This document shows, piece after piece, positions 1-8,082 of a DNA stretch of 64,000 nt. The position numbers and the translations under genes were made by a program. Below the pieces are notes generated by a model, which was not told the DNA's origin, ran no database searches, and saw only the letters and a program-made list of their open reading frames with translations. Within the stretch, counting starts at the first letter, position 1. Each line of letters opens with the position of its first letter. Source of the stretch: Neobacillus cucumis (GTDB lineage: Bacteria > Bacillota > Bacilli > Bacillales > Cytobacillaceae); contig NZ_JAFBEX010000010.1 in NCBI RefSeq assembly GCF_016908975.1, forward strand, positions 124,001 through 188,000. The letters are read 5' to 3'.

Positions 1-563
1 TTAATAGAAGCCATTTCCGCTACCTGAATGGCTGAAATGGAAGGATGAATAATCGCTCCGCCTAATGCTTTATTATAAGCGGTGCTTCCTGACGGAGTAG
101 ATACACACAAACCATCACCACGGAACCGTTCAAAATGCTCCCCGCGAATCTCAACATCCATGACAAGTGTTCCCTCAACACTTTTAACAGTCGATTCATT
201 AAGCGCTAAATAACGTGACTCTTTTCCTGCATGGGTATATCGGATAATGACTTCGAGGAGGGGGTATTCCACCACTTGGTATGGAGTCTTGGCAATGGCA
301 ATGACAAGCTTCTCAATTTCATCTGGAATCCAATCTGCATAAAACCCAAGGTGTCCTGTATGAATTCCGACAAATGCTGTTTTACTCAGCCTGCTGCTAT
401 AGCGATGAAACGCATAAAGAAGGGTCCCATCTCCACCTATAGAAACAACAATATCAGGTTGGTCTTCATCATAGATAAGATCAAAATCAAGTAAATAGGT
501 CCTCATTTTATGCATTAATATATTGGACTTTTGATCTCCTTTTGAAGTAATCGCAAATTTCAT
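1..563 (-). CDS. nadK: NAD kinase (partial, C-terminus off the left edge)
   Basis: ATP-dependent NAD kinase, the cytosolic enzyme that makes NADP. About 187 N-terminal residues are visible and the reading frame is still open at base 1. The family signature GGDGT lies at residues 43-47, and a later segment with the conserved SGSTAY core (in [16 protein letters not shown]) is present. The ATG at 563 follows an AAGGAG box. The gene lies downstream of relQ on the same strand, as in other Bacillaceae (yjbM-yjbN order), but here a dispersed repeat separates the two. The identification is secure; only the missing end cannot be judged. Confidence 0.95.
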   Translation of the reverse strand, partial: MKFAITSKGDQKSNILMHKMRTYLLDFDLIYDEDQPDIVVSIGGDGTLLYAFHRYSSRLSKTAFVGIHTGHLGFYADWIPDEIEKLVIAIAKTPYQVVEYPLLEVIIRYTHAGKESRYLALNESTVKSVEGTLVMDVEIRGEHFERFRGDGLCVSTPSGSTAYNKALGGAIIHPSISAIQVAEMASI

Positions 564-586
564 CTTATATCTCCTTACAAATAGGC

Positions 587-718
587 TATGAGAAAAGCGT
601 AAGCGCCTTGGTCAGCCCCGACAAGCACAAGACAAGCCGGCCGAAAGGTTGCCTTTTAACCTTTTGGATGGATTGGCTTGTGACCTCGAGGGGCTAGGCG
701 CTGTAGCTGGACAATTCT
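587..718. repeat. Dispersed repeat family A, copy 1
   Basis: An intergenic GC-richer block between relQ and nadK. Its left end (AGAAAAGCGTAAGCGCCTTG) and right end (GGGGCTAGGCGCTGTAGCTG) recur at 42243-42368 (inverted) and partly at 59482-59741. The centre carries a hairpin around GCCGGCCGAAAGGTT/AACCTTTTGG that is shared with the 59482 copy but not with the 42243 copy. It has no coding potential. It may be a non-autonomous mobile or REP-like element; I cannot name a described family. Confidence 0.75.
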
Positions 719-730
719 AGAAGGCAGACT

Positions 731-1369
731 TCATTCTTTTTCTTCTTGTGTTGCTTCTTTTTTTCTTGTAAAAAATGCTTGAGCTTCTTGGATTTCACCA
801 CGTATTAAAGACATTTCTTCATCTAAATGAAAGGCCGCTTCAGCCGCTCTTTGTAATCTCATTCGGATATCTGAGGGAAAGGCACCTTTATATTTATAGT
901 TAAGCGAATGTTCAATCGTCGCCCAAAAATTCATCGCTAGGGTTCTTATTTGGATTTCTGCAAGGATTTTCTTTTCCCCGTGTATAGTTTGTACGGGGTA
1001 TCGAATCACAACATGGTAGGAACGATATCCGCTTGTTTTTTCATGGGAAATATAATCTCTTTCTTCAACAATTTCAAAATCGTTGCGGATTCTTAATAAA
1101 TTTACCACGGTATGAATATCATCAACAAACTGACACATAATCCTAAGTCCGGCTATATCCTGCATTTCCTTTTCCAAATTCTCAACCGATATACCCTTTT
1201 GACTGGCTTTATCTAGGATACTCGCCATTGGTTTGACTCTTCCGGTTACAAACTCTATCGGCGAATGAGAAGCATCTAGTTCATATTGTCCCCTCATTCC
1301 TTTTAATTTAACTTTCAGTTCCGAAACTGCTTGCTTATATGGGGCTAAAAATTGATCCCAATTCTTCAT
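731..1369 (-). CDS. relQ: Small alarmone synthetase RelQ ((p)ppGpp synthase)
   Basis: GTP pyrophosphokinase of the small alarmone synthetase class (B. subtilis YjbM/SasB), which makes (p)ppGpp from ATP and GDP or GTP. The 212 residues contain the synthetase motifs only: RIMCQFVDDI, a GYRSYHVV segment and EIQIRTLAMNFW. There is no HD hydrolase and no TGS/ACT region, as expected for RelQ. The chosen ATG at 1369 sits behind GAGGTGG; a longer frame to 1423 lacks a ribosome binding site. It follows yjbL on the same strand with a 54-bp gap and is probably co-transcribed with it and nadK. Confidence 0.93.
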   Translation of the reverse strand: MKNWDQFLAPYKQAVSELKVKLKGMRGQYELDASHSPIEFVTGRVKPMASILDKASQKGISVENLEKEMQDIAGLRIMCQFVDDIHTVVNLLRIRNDFEIVEERDYISHEKTSGYRSYHVVIRYPVQTIHGEKKILAEIQIRTLAMNFWATIEHSLNYKYKGAFPSDIRMRLQRAAEAAFHLDEEMSLIRGEIQEAQAFFTRKKEATQEEKE

Positions 1370-1423
1370 GTTACCACCTCGAAGAAAACGAAATTGTTTA
1401 GATAAGCCAAATTCTGCCTGCAT

Positions 1424-1792
1424 CTAAACAGATAAGAAAAATCCTTCCACTTTTGTTACCAATTCATTACCATAATTACTGTTTCCTTTTATGTTGCTTA
1501 ATACATATTCTAATTCATCCAGAAAATTAGGCAGCTCTATTTGTTCATGCTCAGCTTTAAGAAAGACAGTAACTTCCTGTTCTATTGCTGTTTTTAAATA
1601 AGACCAAAGTTGTTCTGGTAACACAATATATGTATAGTCTTCTTGATTCTCCATTAAATATATAAATGAGTTATGATCTGAATCCACAAGAATTTGTTCT
1701 GCAGGAATTAACCCGTTAATTTTTTCTTCTGTTTCTAGGATTAATTTACCATCATTCAATATTGCTGTTTCGATTATTATTTTTTTGTTCAT
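1424..1792 (-). CDS. yjbL: YjbL-like protein of unknown function
   Basis: A 122-residue acidic, mainly hydrophilic protein with no signal peptide or membrane segment. It is identified by position between yjbK (divergent) and relQ, and by a size like that of B. subtilis YjbL. No catalytic motif is visible. It is the first gene of a probable yjbL-relQ-nadK transcript, divergent from yjbK over a 155-bp promoter region. Function is unknown; its link to alarmone synthesis is positional only. Confidence 0.75.
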   Translation of the reverse strand: MNKKIIIETAILNDGKLILETEEKINGLIPAEQILVDSDHNSFIYLMENQEDYTYIVLPEQLWSYLKTAIEQEVTVFLKAEHEQIELPNFLDELEYVLSNIKGNSNYGNELVTKVEGFFLSV

Positions 1793-1947
1793 ATCTAAAC
1801 CTCCATCTTCACTTCTCTATTTTAGCATAGGTAGACGTTTTCTCCCAAGGATTGTACTGTTTAAAGTATATCAAACTGCAGAAACTAGACAGCATCCTAA
1901 ATTTATCAGTATGATTAAATTATTGATCATATAAAAGGAGAAAAAGG

Positions 1948-2538
1948 ATGTCACAAAATCTTGAAATAGAGTTTAAAAATATGCTTACCAAAGCAGAATA
2001 TGAAAGAATTTTAAACGAGTTTCACATTGGACAAGATGATATTTTCACACAGGAAAATCTTTATTTTGATTCCCCTGATTTTGCTTTAAAAAAGGCTAAA
2101 AGTGCTTTAAGGATTCGAAAAAAAGGAACTGACTATGTAATGACCCTTAAAACACCTTTAGAAATTGGATTGCTTGAAACCAATCAAATTTTAACAACTG
2201 AGGAAGCTGATGCAGCAATTAATCATAACTGCCTTCCTGAGGGGGAAATTAAGCAAGTAATTGAAGCAAGTAATATCTCGTTTGCCAATATCATTTATTT
2301 CGGCTCGCTAACAACCAAACGAACGGAGTTGCCGTACGAGGATGGTCTCCTCGTCTTGGACCACAGCATTTATCTTCATCAAGAGGATTATGAATTAGAG
2401 TATGAAGTAGAAAACTATCAAGAAGGCAAAAGGAATTTTCAAAACCTGCTTAAGCGCTTTATGATACCAGAACGACAAACAGAAAATAAAGTCAGCCGCT
2501 TCTACAACCAAAAATACAAACAGAATAAAAAGATGTAA
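1948..2538 (+). CDS. yjbK: CYTH-domain protein YjbK (triphosphate-binding)
   Basis: A CYTH-superfamily protein of 196 residues. The hallmark ExExK is at the N-terminus (EIEFK, E6-E8-K10). Alternating basic and acidic strand motifs follow (SALRIRKKG, LVLDHSIYL, YELEYEVE), which line a tunnel that binds triphosphates in this superfamily. Members hydrolyse inorganic tripolyphosphate or thiamine triphosphate, or make cAMP; the substrate here cannot be told from sequence. AAGGAG precedes the ATG. It is divergent from yjbL and upstream of the haemoglobin gene. Confidence 0.88.
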   Translation: MSQNLEIEFKNMLTKAEYERILNEFHIGQDDIFTQENLYFDSPDFALKKAKSALRIRKKGTDYVMTLKTPLEIGLLETNQILTTEEADAAINHNCLPEGEIKQVIEASNISFANIIYFGSLTTKRTELPYEDGLLVLDHSIYLHQEDYELEYEVENYQEGKRNFQNLLKRFMIPERQTENKVSRFYNQKYKQNKKM

Positions 2539-2631
2539 TCTAAAAAATAAGCATCTCGAAGCAATTCATTTGAGATATGAAAAAGGCATTGTTAAAATAT
2601 GAATACAGAAGAGATTAAAGGAGATGTCAAC

Positions 2632-3042
2632 ATGATTGAGAAAAAGCTTACACCTTTTGAACAAATTGGTGAAGATACGCTGTACCGTCTTGTCGACACA
2701 TTTTATAGCCTTGTTGCACAATCTCCTGACCTTGCGCCTTTATTTCCGAATCAATTCTCAGAAATTGCCCGGAAACAAAAACAATTCTTAACTCAATACT
2801 TAGGAGGGCCTCCCCTCTATACAGAAGAACATGGTCATCCGATGATGCGTGCACGTCATTTACCATTCCCTGTTACTCCAACTCGTGCAAGGGCTTGGCT
2901 ATCCTGTATGAGACAAGCAATGGATCTTATCGGATTAGACGGCCCAGTAAGAGAAGAATTTTACGCGCGGCTATATCTTACAGCACAACATATGATAAAT
3001 ACGCCAGACGATGGCGAGATATCAGGTGAAATTCGTGAATAA
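2632..3042 (+). CDS. yjbI: Truncated haemoglobin YjbI (group II)
   Basis: A 2-on-2 globin of 136 residues. The proximal histidine region (ARHLPFPVT) and the tryptophan expected at G8 (RAWLSCM) are visible, typical of group II truncated haemoglobins that bind O2 and NO. The ATG at 2632 follows AAAGGAGATGTCAAC; the longer frame from 2599 has a poorer start. The stop overlaps the probable GTG start of yjbH, so the two are translationally coupled, as in the yjbIH operon of B. subtilis. A role in nitrosative or thiol stress fits its neighbour. Confidence 0.9.
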   Translation: MIEKKLTPFEQIGEDTLYRLVDTFYSLVAQSPDLAPLFPNQFSEIARKQKQFLTQYLGGPPLYTEEHGHPMMRARHLPFPVTPTRARAWLSCMRQAMDLIGLDGPVREEFYARLYLTAQHMINTPDDGEISGEIRE

Positions 3043-3907
3043 TTCGTCCCCAGGTCCCAAGAAACAATTTAATGGGAATGATAAAAAACCGCTGGAAATT
3101 TATATGTTTATTGACCCATTATGTCCAGAATGTTGGGCAATATCGCCGATCTTAAAGAAACTGCATATAGAGTACGGTCGATATTTTTCAATTAAACATG
3201 TTTTAAGCGGGCGAATAACTAACTTGAATATAAGTAAAAAGAAAAAGAAGAGCTATGAGAATATTGCTCAAGTTTGGGAAAAAACGGCGAGCAGGTCGGG
3301 AATGTCATGTGATGGCAGCCTTTGGTTAGAGAATCCAGTTGATAATCCCTATCTAGTCTCTATTGCCATTAAAGCAGCTGAATTACAAGGGAGACGAGCA
3401 GGTTTACGTTTTTTTCGCAGAATTCAGGAATTGTTATTTTTAGAAAAGCAAAACACTTCAAATCTTGAAGTGTTAAAGGAATGTGCTGAGAGTACTGGTT
3501 TAGATGTTGAAGAATTCATGAAGGACATCCATTCAGATAGTGCGGCCAAAGCTTTTCAATGTGATTTAAAAATAACTTCTGAGATGGATGTAACGGAAAT
3601 TCCAACCCTTGTATTTTTTAATGAAAATATTGAGGACGAAGGGATTAAAATTGCCGGTGCCTACCCTTATGAAGTGTATGTGCACATATTAGAAGAGATG
3701 CTCTCTGAAAGACCGGAGAAGTCATCTCCCCCTCCACTGGAATCTTTTTTAAAGTTTTTTAAGCTGGTTGCTTCTAAAGAGATTGCCGTTGTTTATAATA
3801 TGTCGATTTCACAAATTGAACGGGAAATGAAAAAGTTGTTGCTAAAACAGGTGGTTGAACAAATTCCAGCTAAATACGGTACATTTTGGCGATATATTGA
3901 TGAATAA
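3035..3907 (+). CDS. yjbH: Spx adaptor / DsbA-like protein YjbH (SpxH)
   Basis: A cytosolic thioredoxin-fold protein of about 290 residues that delivers the stress regulator Spx to ClpXP. A CPECW (CxxC) active-site-like motif sits in DPLCPECW near the N-terminus, and the cis-proline region TEIPTLVFF comes later, as in DsbA/FrnE relatives. I prefer the GTG at 3035, behind AGGTGA, overlapping the end of yjbI; the ATG at 3011 lacks a clear ribosome binding site. spx itself lies 7 kb away in this window. A strong terminator follows directly. Confidence 0.92.
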   Translation: MNNSSPGPKKQFNGNDKKPLEIYMFIDPLCPECWAISPILKKLHIEYGRYFSIKHVLSGRITNLNISKKKKKSYENIAQVWEKTASRSGMSCDGSLWLENPVDNPYLVSIAIKAAELQGRRAGLRFFRRIQELLFLEKQNTSNLEVLKECAESTGLDVEEFMKDIHSDSAAKAFQCDLKITSEMDVTEIPTLVFFNENIEDEGIKIAGAYPYEVYVHILEEMLSERPEKSSPPPLESFLKFFKLVASKEIAVVYNMSISQIEREMKKLLLKQVVEQIPAKYGTFWRYIDE

Positions 3908-3943
3908 ACAAATGTTGATCCTATGATTAACATTTGTTTTTTT
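3908..3943 (+). terminator. Rho-independent terminator of yjbIH
   Basis: Perfect stem ACAAATGTT/AACATTTGT followed by a run of seven T, immediately after the yjbH stop. Confidence 0.9.
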
Positions 3944-3963
3944 ATATGCTGTTATTACCTGGG

Positions 3964-4298
3964 ATGTTGATTTCCGCTCCAGGCGCTCAGCAAACCCGCG
4001 GGCGTGCCGGGGAGCCCCCTCGACTCTAAAGCGGAGGCCACTGAAAAAGTCTGTGAAATTTAATGCGAAACTAATTCCTGAAAATCCCATCCCCACTTCC
4101 AGTTTATAATTAGTGGTAAAATAGACTGAATTCCCCCACTTTGATATTGGAAAACGGTGAAATTTTGGGATTAGGTTTTTCGGAAATTTCATAATTAAAC
4201 AGAAAAGCACTTTTTCAGTGCCCTCTCTAAAGCGTCTGCGGGGTCTCCCCGGCCCCGTACTCCCGCAGGAGTCGAGCGCCTTCCGCTCCAATCAACAT
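3964..4298. repeat. Palindromic GC-rich repeat family B, copy 1 (interrupted)
   Basis: The outer arms ATGTTGATT...CCGCTCCAGGCGCTC and GAGCGCCTTCCGCTCCAATCAACAT are near inverse complements, enclosing CCCGCGGGCGTGCCGGGGAG and CGGGGTCTCC blocks. Related copies lie at 30561-30886 and 34771-35022. This copy is interrupted by a 192-bp element at 4034-4225. It has no open reading frame worth calling and lies between the yjbH terminator and the RoxS terminator. Confidence 0.85.
4034..4225. mobile_element. 192-bp MITE-like element, copy 1
   Basis: The ends form imperfect 17-bp terminal inverted repeats: GAGGCCACTGAAAAAGT on the left, and on the right the inverse complement of GAGGGCACTGAAAAAGT. The flanks TCTAAAGCG at 4025-4033 and 4226-4234 are identical, consistent with a 9-bp target duplication. 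A second copy of exactly the same length, in the opposite orientation and also inside a family B repeat, is at 30628-30819. By eye I count about 14 mismatches and no gaps. It is too short to encode a transposase, so it would need one in trans. Confidence 0.8.
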
Positions 4299-4345
4299 AG
4301 TTTAAAAACAAAATGTTTATTCGAGCCTTTTTATAAAGAATATGT

Positions 4346-4466
4346 AAAAACGCAAAATGCCTTGCAGCTTTATACTGCAAGGCATTTTTCTATAATACGA
4401 ACAAAGGGGATGGGAGAAATTTTTCACGGTCAAACAAAGGGGTATATGTTTGTTGTGATCAACTTC
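4346..4466 (-). ncRNA. roxS: Small regulatory RNA RoxS (RsaE family)
   Basis: The minus strand contains the RsaE/RoxS hallmark C-rich single-stranded motifs: ATACCCCTTTG, then TTTCTCCCATCCCCTTTG. They are followed by a strong terminator hairpin, AATGCCTTGCAG/CTGCAAGGCATT, with a T-rich tail ending near 4346. The likely start is the G of GAAGTTGATCACAACA at about 4466, downstream of a TATATT -10, giving roughly 120 nt. In B. subtilis RoxS also lies between yizD and yjbH and base-pairs with mRNAs of central metabolism and redox genes under ResD and Rex control. The hairpin and the C-rich regions are read directly; the family identity is from remembered sequence. Confidence 0.92.
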
Positions 4467-4509
4467 ACGTATAAAATATACCATGCTCGCCAAGGGTGTG
4501 ACAATAACT

Positions 4510-4527
4510 TTGTGCTTTATTTCACAA
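4510..4527 (-). promoter_or_regulatory. Rex-type operator upstream of roxS
   Basis: On the minus strand TTGTGAAATAAAGCACAA matches the TTGTGAA-N4-TTCACAA pattern of the NADH-sensing repressor Rex except in the first two bases of the right half. It is centred about 52 bp upstream of the inferred RoxS start and is embedded in a wider TGACAATA/TATTGTCA inverted repeat. It could also affect yizD on the other strand. Confidence 0.6.
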
Positions 4528-4603
4528 TATTGTCAAAAAGTAATAAATTCACGAAATAGACAATAGAGTATTAATAAGTACTAGTAAAGGTGGAATTTAT
4601 TAA

Positions 4604-4777
4604 ATGAGGAAATTACCTTATATCATCATGTGCCTTTTTATCATAATTGCTTTTTTTCTAAATCTCCTAGCCCTTATTAAAATTTTCCCGATGCTGTTTA
4701 GTGCACCCATCTTGTTTCTATCTATCCTCATTTTTATCATGTTCCTAAATGATCGGAGACGTTTTAGAGGTTTTTAA
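4604..4777 (+). CDS. yizD: Small membrane protein YizD
   Basis: A 57-residue protein with two hydrophobic segments (about residues 5-26 and 32-49) and an Arg-rich tail, DRRRFRGF. The start at 4604 follows AAAGGTGG. Size and position between roxS/yjbH and pepF match B. subtilis YizD. Function is unknown. Its promoter region is shared with divergent roxS, so Rex or related regulators might influence both. Confidence 0.7.
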   Translation: MRKLPYIIMCLFIIIAFFLNLLALIKIFPMLFSAPILFLSILIFIMFLNDRRRFRGF

Positions 4778-4813
4778 AGGGATGGAGCCATCTTAATTGG
4801 CCCCATCCCCTTA
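4778..4813. terminator. Bidirectional hairpin between yizD and pepF
   Basis: Stem AGGGATGG/CCATCCCC with a 17-base loop between convergent genes; moderate T-richness on both sides. Confidence 0.6.
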
Positions 4814-4815
4814 TT

Positions 4816-6636
4816 TTATGATAATAGTTTTTCTAATTCATTTAATTTCTCTTCGAATACTTTACATGCATCTTGAATTGGAGCAGCACTTGTCATATCT
4901 ACTCCTGCCTTTTTAAGTACCTCAATTGGATAATCAGAACTTCCTGCACTTAGGAATTCTTTAATGTAACGCTGTACAGCAGGCTCGCCTTCCTCAAGAA
5001 TTTGCTTGCTTAAAGCAGTCGCTGCACTAAATCCTGTTGCATATTGATAGACATAATAATTGTAATAGAAATGAGGGATCCTTGCCCACTCTAAACCAAT
5101 TTCCTCATCAATGACAATATCCTCTTCACCGAAATATTTCTTATTTAGCTCATAATAAGCTTCGGTTAATGAATCAGCCGTTAAGGCCTCATTATTTTGT
5201 GCCTTTTGATGGATCAAATGTTCAAATTCAGCAAACATTGTCTGACGGAATACCGTTCCCCTAAAGCCCTCTAAATAATGATTCAATAGATAAATCCTTT
5301 TTTGCTCATCATCAATCGTTTGCAATAAATAATGATTGAGCAAAGCCTCGTTACAGGTTGAAGCCACTTCCGCCACAAATATGGAGTAATTCCCATAAGC
5401 ATAAGGCTGATTTTTGCGTGTATAGTAACTATGAACAGAGTGCCCAAATTCATGAGCAAGTGTAAATAAATTATTTACATTGTCCTGCCAGTTCATCAAT
5501 ATATATGGATGTGTGCCATATGCACCGGATGAGTATGCCCCACTTCGTTTACCTTTATTCTCATGAACATCCACCCAGCGGTTTTCGAATCCTTCTTTTA
5601 GGATATTCGAATATTCTTCCCCTAATGGGGCAAGACCCTTAATAACTAAATCTTTGGCATCCTCATACTTGATTTCCATTTTTACATCTTTCACAAGCGG
5701 CGTATACAAATCATACATATGAAGCTCATCCAGTCCAAGAACCTTCTTACGGAGCTTTATATAGCGATGTAACAAGTGAAGATTTTCCGTCACCGTATTC
5801 ACCAGGTTATCATAAACACTCTCGGGAATGTTATTCGATGATAATGCTGCATGTCTTGCGGAATCATATTTCCGAATTCTCGCATTAAAATTATCTTTTT
5901 TTACATTCCCGCTTAGAGTACTTGCAAATGTATTTCTAAAAGAGCCATATGTCTTATAAACTGCTTTAAAGGCATCACTTCTAACACGCTGATCAGCACT
6001 TTCCAAGAAGCGGCTGTAACGCCCATGTGTTACTTCTACCTCTTCTCCGTTTTCATCTTTTATGGTTGGGAACTCTATATCAGCATTGTTTAACATCCCA
6101 AAAGTATTACTAGAAGCATCCATTACTTCACTAGCTTCTGCTAACAACGCTTCCTGCTCAGCACTAAGTACATGTGGTCTTTGTAAATTGATTTCTTCTA
6201 ATGCATGTTCATATAATTTTAGTTCTGGTTTTTCACTTAAAAAACTTGTAACTTTCTCTTCCTCGATAGAGAGAATTTCCGGTACAATAAATGCTAACTG
6301 ACTGGCAGCTTGGGAATAAAGATTTTTCATTCTATCATCTAGACCTTGATAAAAAGAGTTGGTCGTGTCTTGGTCATAGCGCATATGTGAATATGTATAG
6401 AGCTTACCAATTCGTTCTAGCAGCTTATCTTGAAATTGAAGAGCTTGATAGAGCGTTTCAGCACTTTCGCCTAATTTTCCTTCGTAATCTTTAATCTCAG
6501 GAATTTGATTTTTAACCTCTTGATATTCTTTTTCCCACTCCTGATCACTAGCAAAGATATCTTCTAATTTCCAAGTGTCTTCTACAGAAATCTCACTTCT
6601 TGCTGGCAGCTGCTTTACTTTAGTTTCATTCGCCAT
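4816..6636 (-). CDS. pepF: Oligoendopeptidase F (M3 metallopeptidase)
   Basis: A cytosolic zinc endopeptidase of 606 residues, the usual M3B length, that cleaves short peptides. The zinc motif is LAHEFGHSVH, with the third ligand in the following FVAEVAST segment. GGAGG precedes the ATG at 6636. It stands alone between yizD and coiA. In B. subtilis PepF overproduction blocks sporulation, probably by degrading signalling peptides, which fits its place near the Opp permease and competence genes. Confidence 0.95.
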   Translation of the reverse strand: MANETKVKQLPARSEISVEDTWKLEDIFASDQEWEKEYQEVKNQIPEIKDYEGKLGESAETLYQALQFQDKLLERIGKLYTYSHMRYDQDTTNSFYQGLDDRMKNLYSQAASQLAFIVPEILSIEEEKVTSFLSEKPELKLYEHALEEINLQRPHVLSAEQEALLAEASEVMDASSNTFGMLNNADIEFPTIKDENGEEVEVTHGRYSRFLESADQRVRSDAFKAVYKTYGSFRNTFASTLSGNVKKDNFNARIRKYDSARHAALSSNNIPESVYDNLVNTVTENLHLLHRYIKLRKKVLGLDELHMYDLYTPLVKDVKMEIKYEDAKDLVIKGLAPLGEEYSNILKEGFENRWVDVHENKGKRSGAYSSGAYGTHPYILMNWQDNVNNLFTLAHEFGHSVHSYYTRKNQPYAYGNYSIFVAEVASTCNEALLNHYLLQTIDDEQKRIYLLNHYLEGFRGTVFRQTMFAEFEHLIHQKAQNNEALTADSLTEAYYELNKKYFGEEDIVIDEEIGLEWARIPHFYYNYYVYQYATGFSAATALSKQILEEGEPAVQRYIKEFLSAGSSDYPIEVLKKAGVDMTSAAPIQDACKVFEEKLNELEKLLS

Positions 6637-6777
6637 TTTTTATCCTCCAGTCATTTTAATTGGAAAAACTTTCTACTAACTAATTCTCCTATTTATCGTT
6701 TATTTCCTTTAAAAAAACGAAATATCCTTCTCCTATATTATGCCCATAAGTGGATTATTAGTATAATAATGCTCCAT

Positions 6778-7974
6778 CTAAAACTTAGATAGAACTTTAC
6801 CATATTGGGATAAAAAAATCTGCTTTGCTTCTTCCTTTTCACGATTCGATTTGGGTATTTGAATAGTCGCATACAATTGATAGATAGAGCCTCCTTTCCG
6901 CAGAAGAAGGCCAAGTCTTTCAAGTTGCTGAAGGTATTCAATTAGGGGTGTAATGGGAAGTATATTTTCAATTTGTGGTAGGTTTCGAAGGATAATCTGT
7001 TTTTTATAAATTCTTTTTTCTAATGAAGCTTTGACTTCATCTAACGTGATAAAATCATAAAGTTTCTTGTTGGCTAAAACGTCAAGATATAGATAGGTTT
7101 GCCAGATAAACGGAGGGGTTTGGATTAGGACAGAATGAGCAACAGGTAGGCCAATTTCAGGAGGCAGAAGGCAGAGATTTAACCCTTTGTTATATACCTC
7201 CTGCAAGAGTGCCTTTTGACCATTTTGAGGATGAAGTGTCCAGTTCAAAAGAACTCTATCCAATTCCCTTTTCCAGTATGACAAAGAAAGTGAAAAAGTT
7301 TTTTTGGGTTCAAGTATGGAATCAATTCTAATACTTTCAAGCGGGTATGTTGTCAGGTGTGCAAAGCAATTTTTTATGGTGAGTGAAGTAATGGATTCTA
7401 CTAATTGAAAGTGATGACTTTCGGGGCAATAGGTTGGAATATATAGGCATCCTGATGGTGAACTCCTTAAAAATGAATACTCGAAGTTCGACAATGTCAT
7501 AAGATCTTTTCTTTTTGGGTGAGGGTGTTGTGATGACATAATCCATAGTGGGGTGTAACCATTGTCTAAATAAGTTCTGGTTCTTTTACTGAAGACCTTA
7601 TCAGATATGGAGGAACACTGATATTCTAATGAATACTTCTGTCCTTTAAATTGGAACAGTATATCAGGTCGCTGCTGGATATTTCGGTCATAGTACTCTA
7701 AAACGGATGGGATTTTTTGTTTTATTAGCCACTGAAATAACTGCTTCTTCCCCTCTAGATGCTCGAACGTTTCATTCTCGTAAATATCACGGCATTGGCT
7801 GACCTTCTTATGGGCAAAATGAAAAATTCTTTGATCACCCAATTTTAATAATAAAGTTTCGCCACAAATAGGACAAACAAACTCCTCTTTACTGCGCAGC
7901 AACAGAAGTGTTTCCTTACTGTAATCATAGCCTAGACATATTTTTTTACCTGTTTTGGTTAGTGCGGTTAACAA
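6778..7974 (-). CDS. coiA: Competence protein CoiA-like
   Basis: A 398-residue CoiA-family protein. The N-terminal part has a zinc-finger-like CPICGETLLL followed by HFAHKK. It is followed by a PD-(D/E)xK-type nuclease-like core, QQRPDILFQFKGQKYSLEYQ, with the acidic and lysine residues of such folds. CoiA acts with RecA/DprA during transformation in streptococci and is under ComK in B. subtilis. The position upstream of pepF matches B. subtilis. I see no convincing ComK box in the 108 bp upstream. Confidence 0.88.
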   Translation of the reverse strand: MLTALTKTGKKICLGYDYSKETLLLLRSKEEFVCPICGETLLLKLGDQRIFHFAHKKVSQCRDIYENETFEHLEGKKQLFQWLIKQKIPSVLEYYDRNIQQRPDILFQFKGQKYSLEYQCSSISDKVFSKRTRTYLDNGYTPLWIMSSQHPHPKRKDLMTLSNFEYSFLRSSPSGCLYIPTYCPESHHFQLVESITSLTIKNCFAHLTTYPLESIRIDSILEPKKTFSLSLSYWKRELDRVLLNWTLHPQNGQKALLQEVYNKGLNLCLLPPEIGLPVAHSVLIQTPPFIWQTYLYLDVLANKKLYDFITLDEVKASLEKRIYKKQIILRNLPQIENILPITPLIEYLQQLERLGLLLRKGGSIYQLYATIQIPKSNREKEEAKQIFLSQYGKVLSKF

Positions 7975-8032
7975 AATAACTCTCCTCCTTTCATAGATAT
8001 TATTCGACTTTTTTCCTAAATCTCCTTGTTCA

Positions 8033-8076
8033 CAAAAAGAAAACTCGCCGTTAATTCGACGAGTTTCTTTGTCTTT
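8033..8076 (-). terminator. Terminator of cls
   Basis: On the minus strand AAACTCGTCGAATTAACG / GCGAGTTT hairpin followed by TTCTTTTTG. Confidence 0.75.
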
Positions 8077-8082
8077 TCCTTT

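Noticed and set aside
4218-4559. Plus-strand open frame of 113 codons across repeat B1 and the roxS region
   Set aside because: It runs through the MITE end, the GC-rich repeat and the RoxS RNA on the other strand, has no ribosome binding site, and its protein is low-complexity chance sequence.
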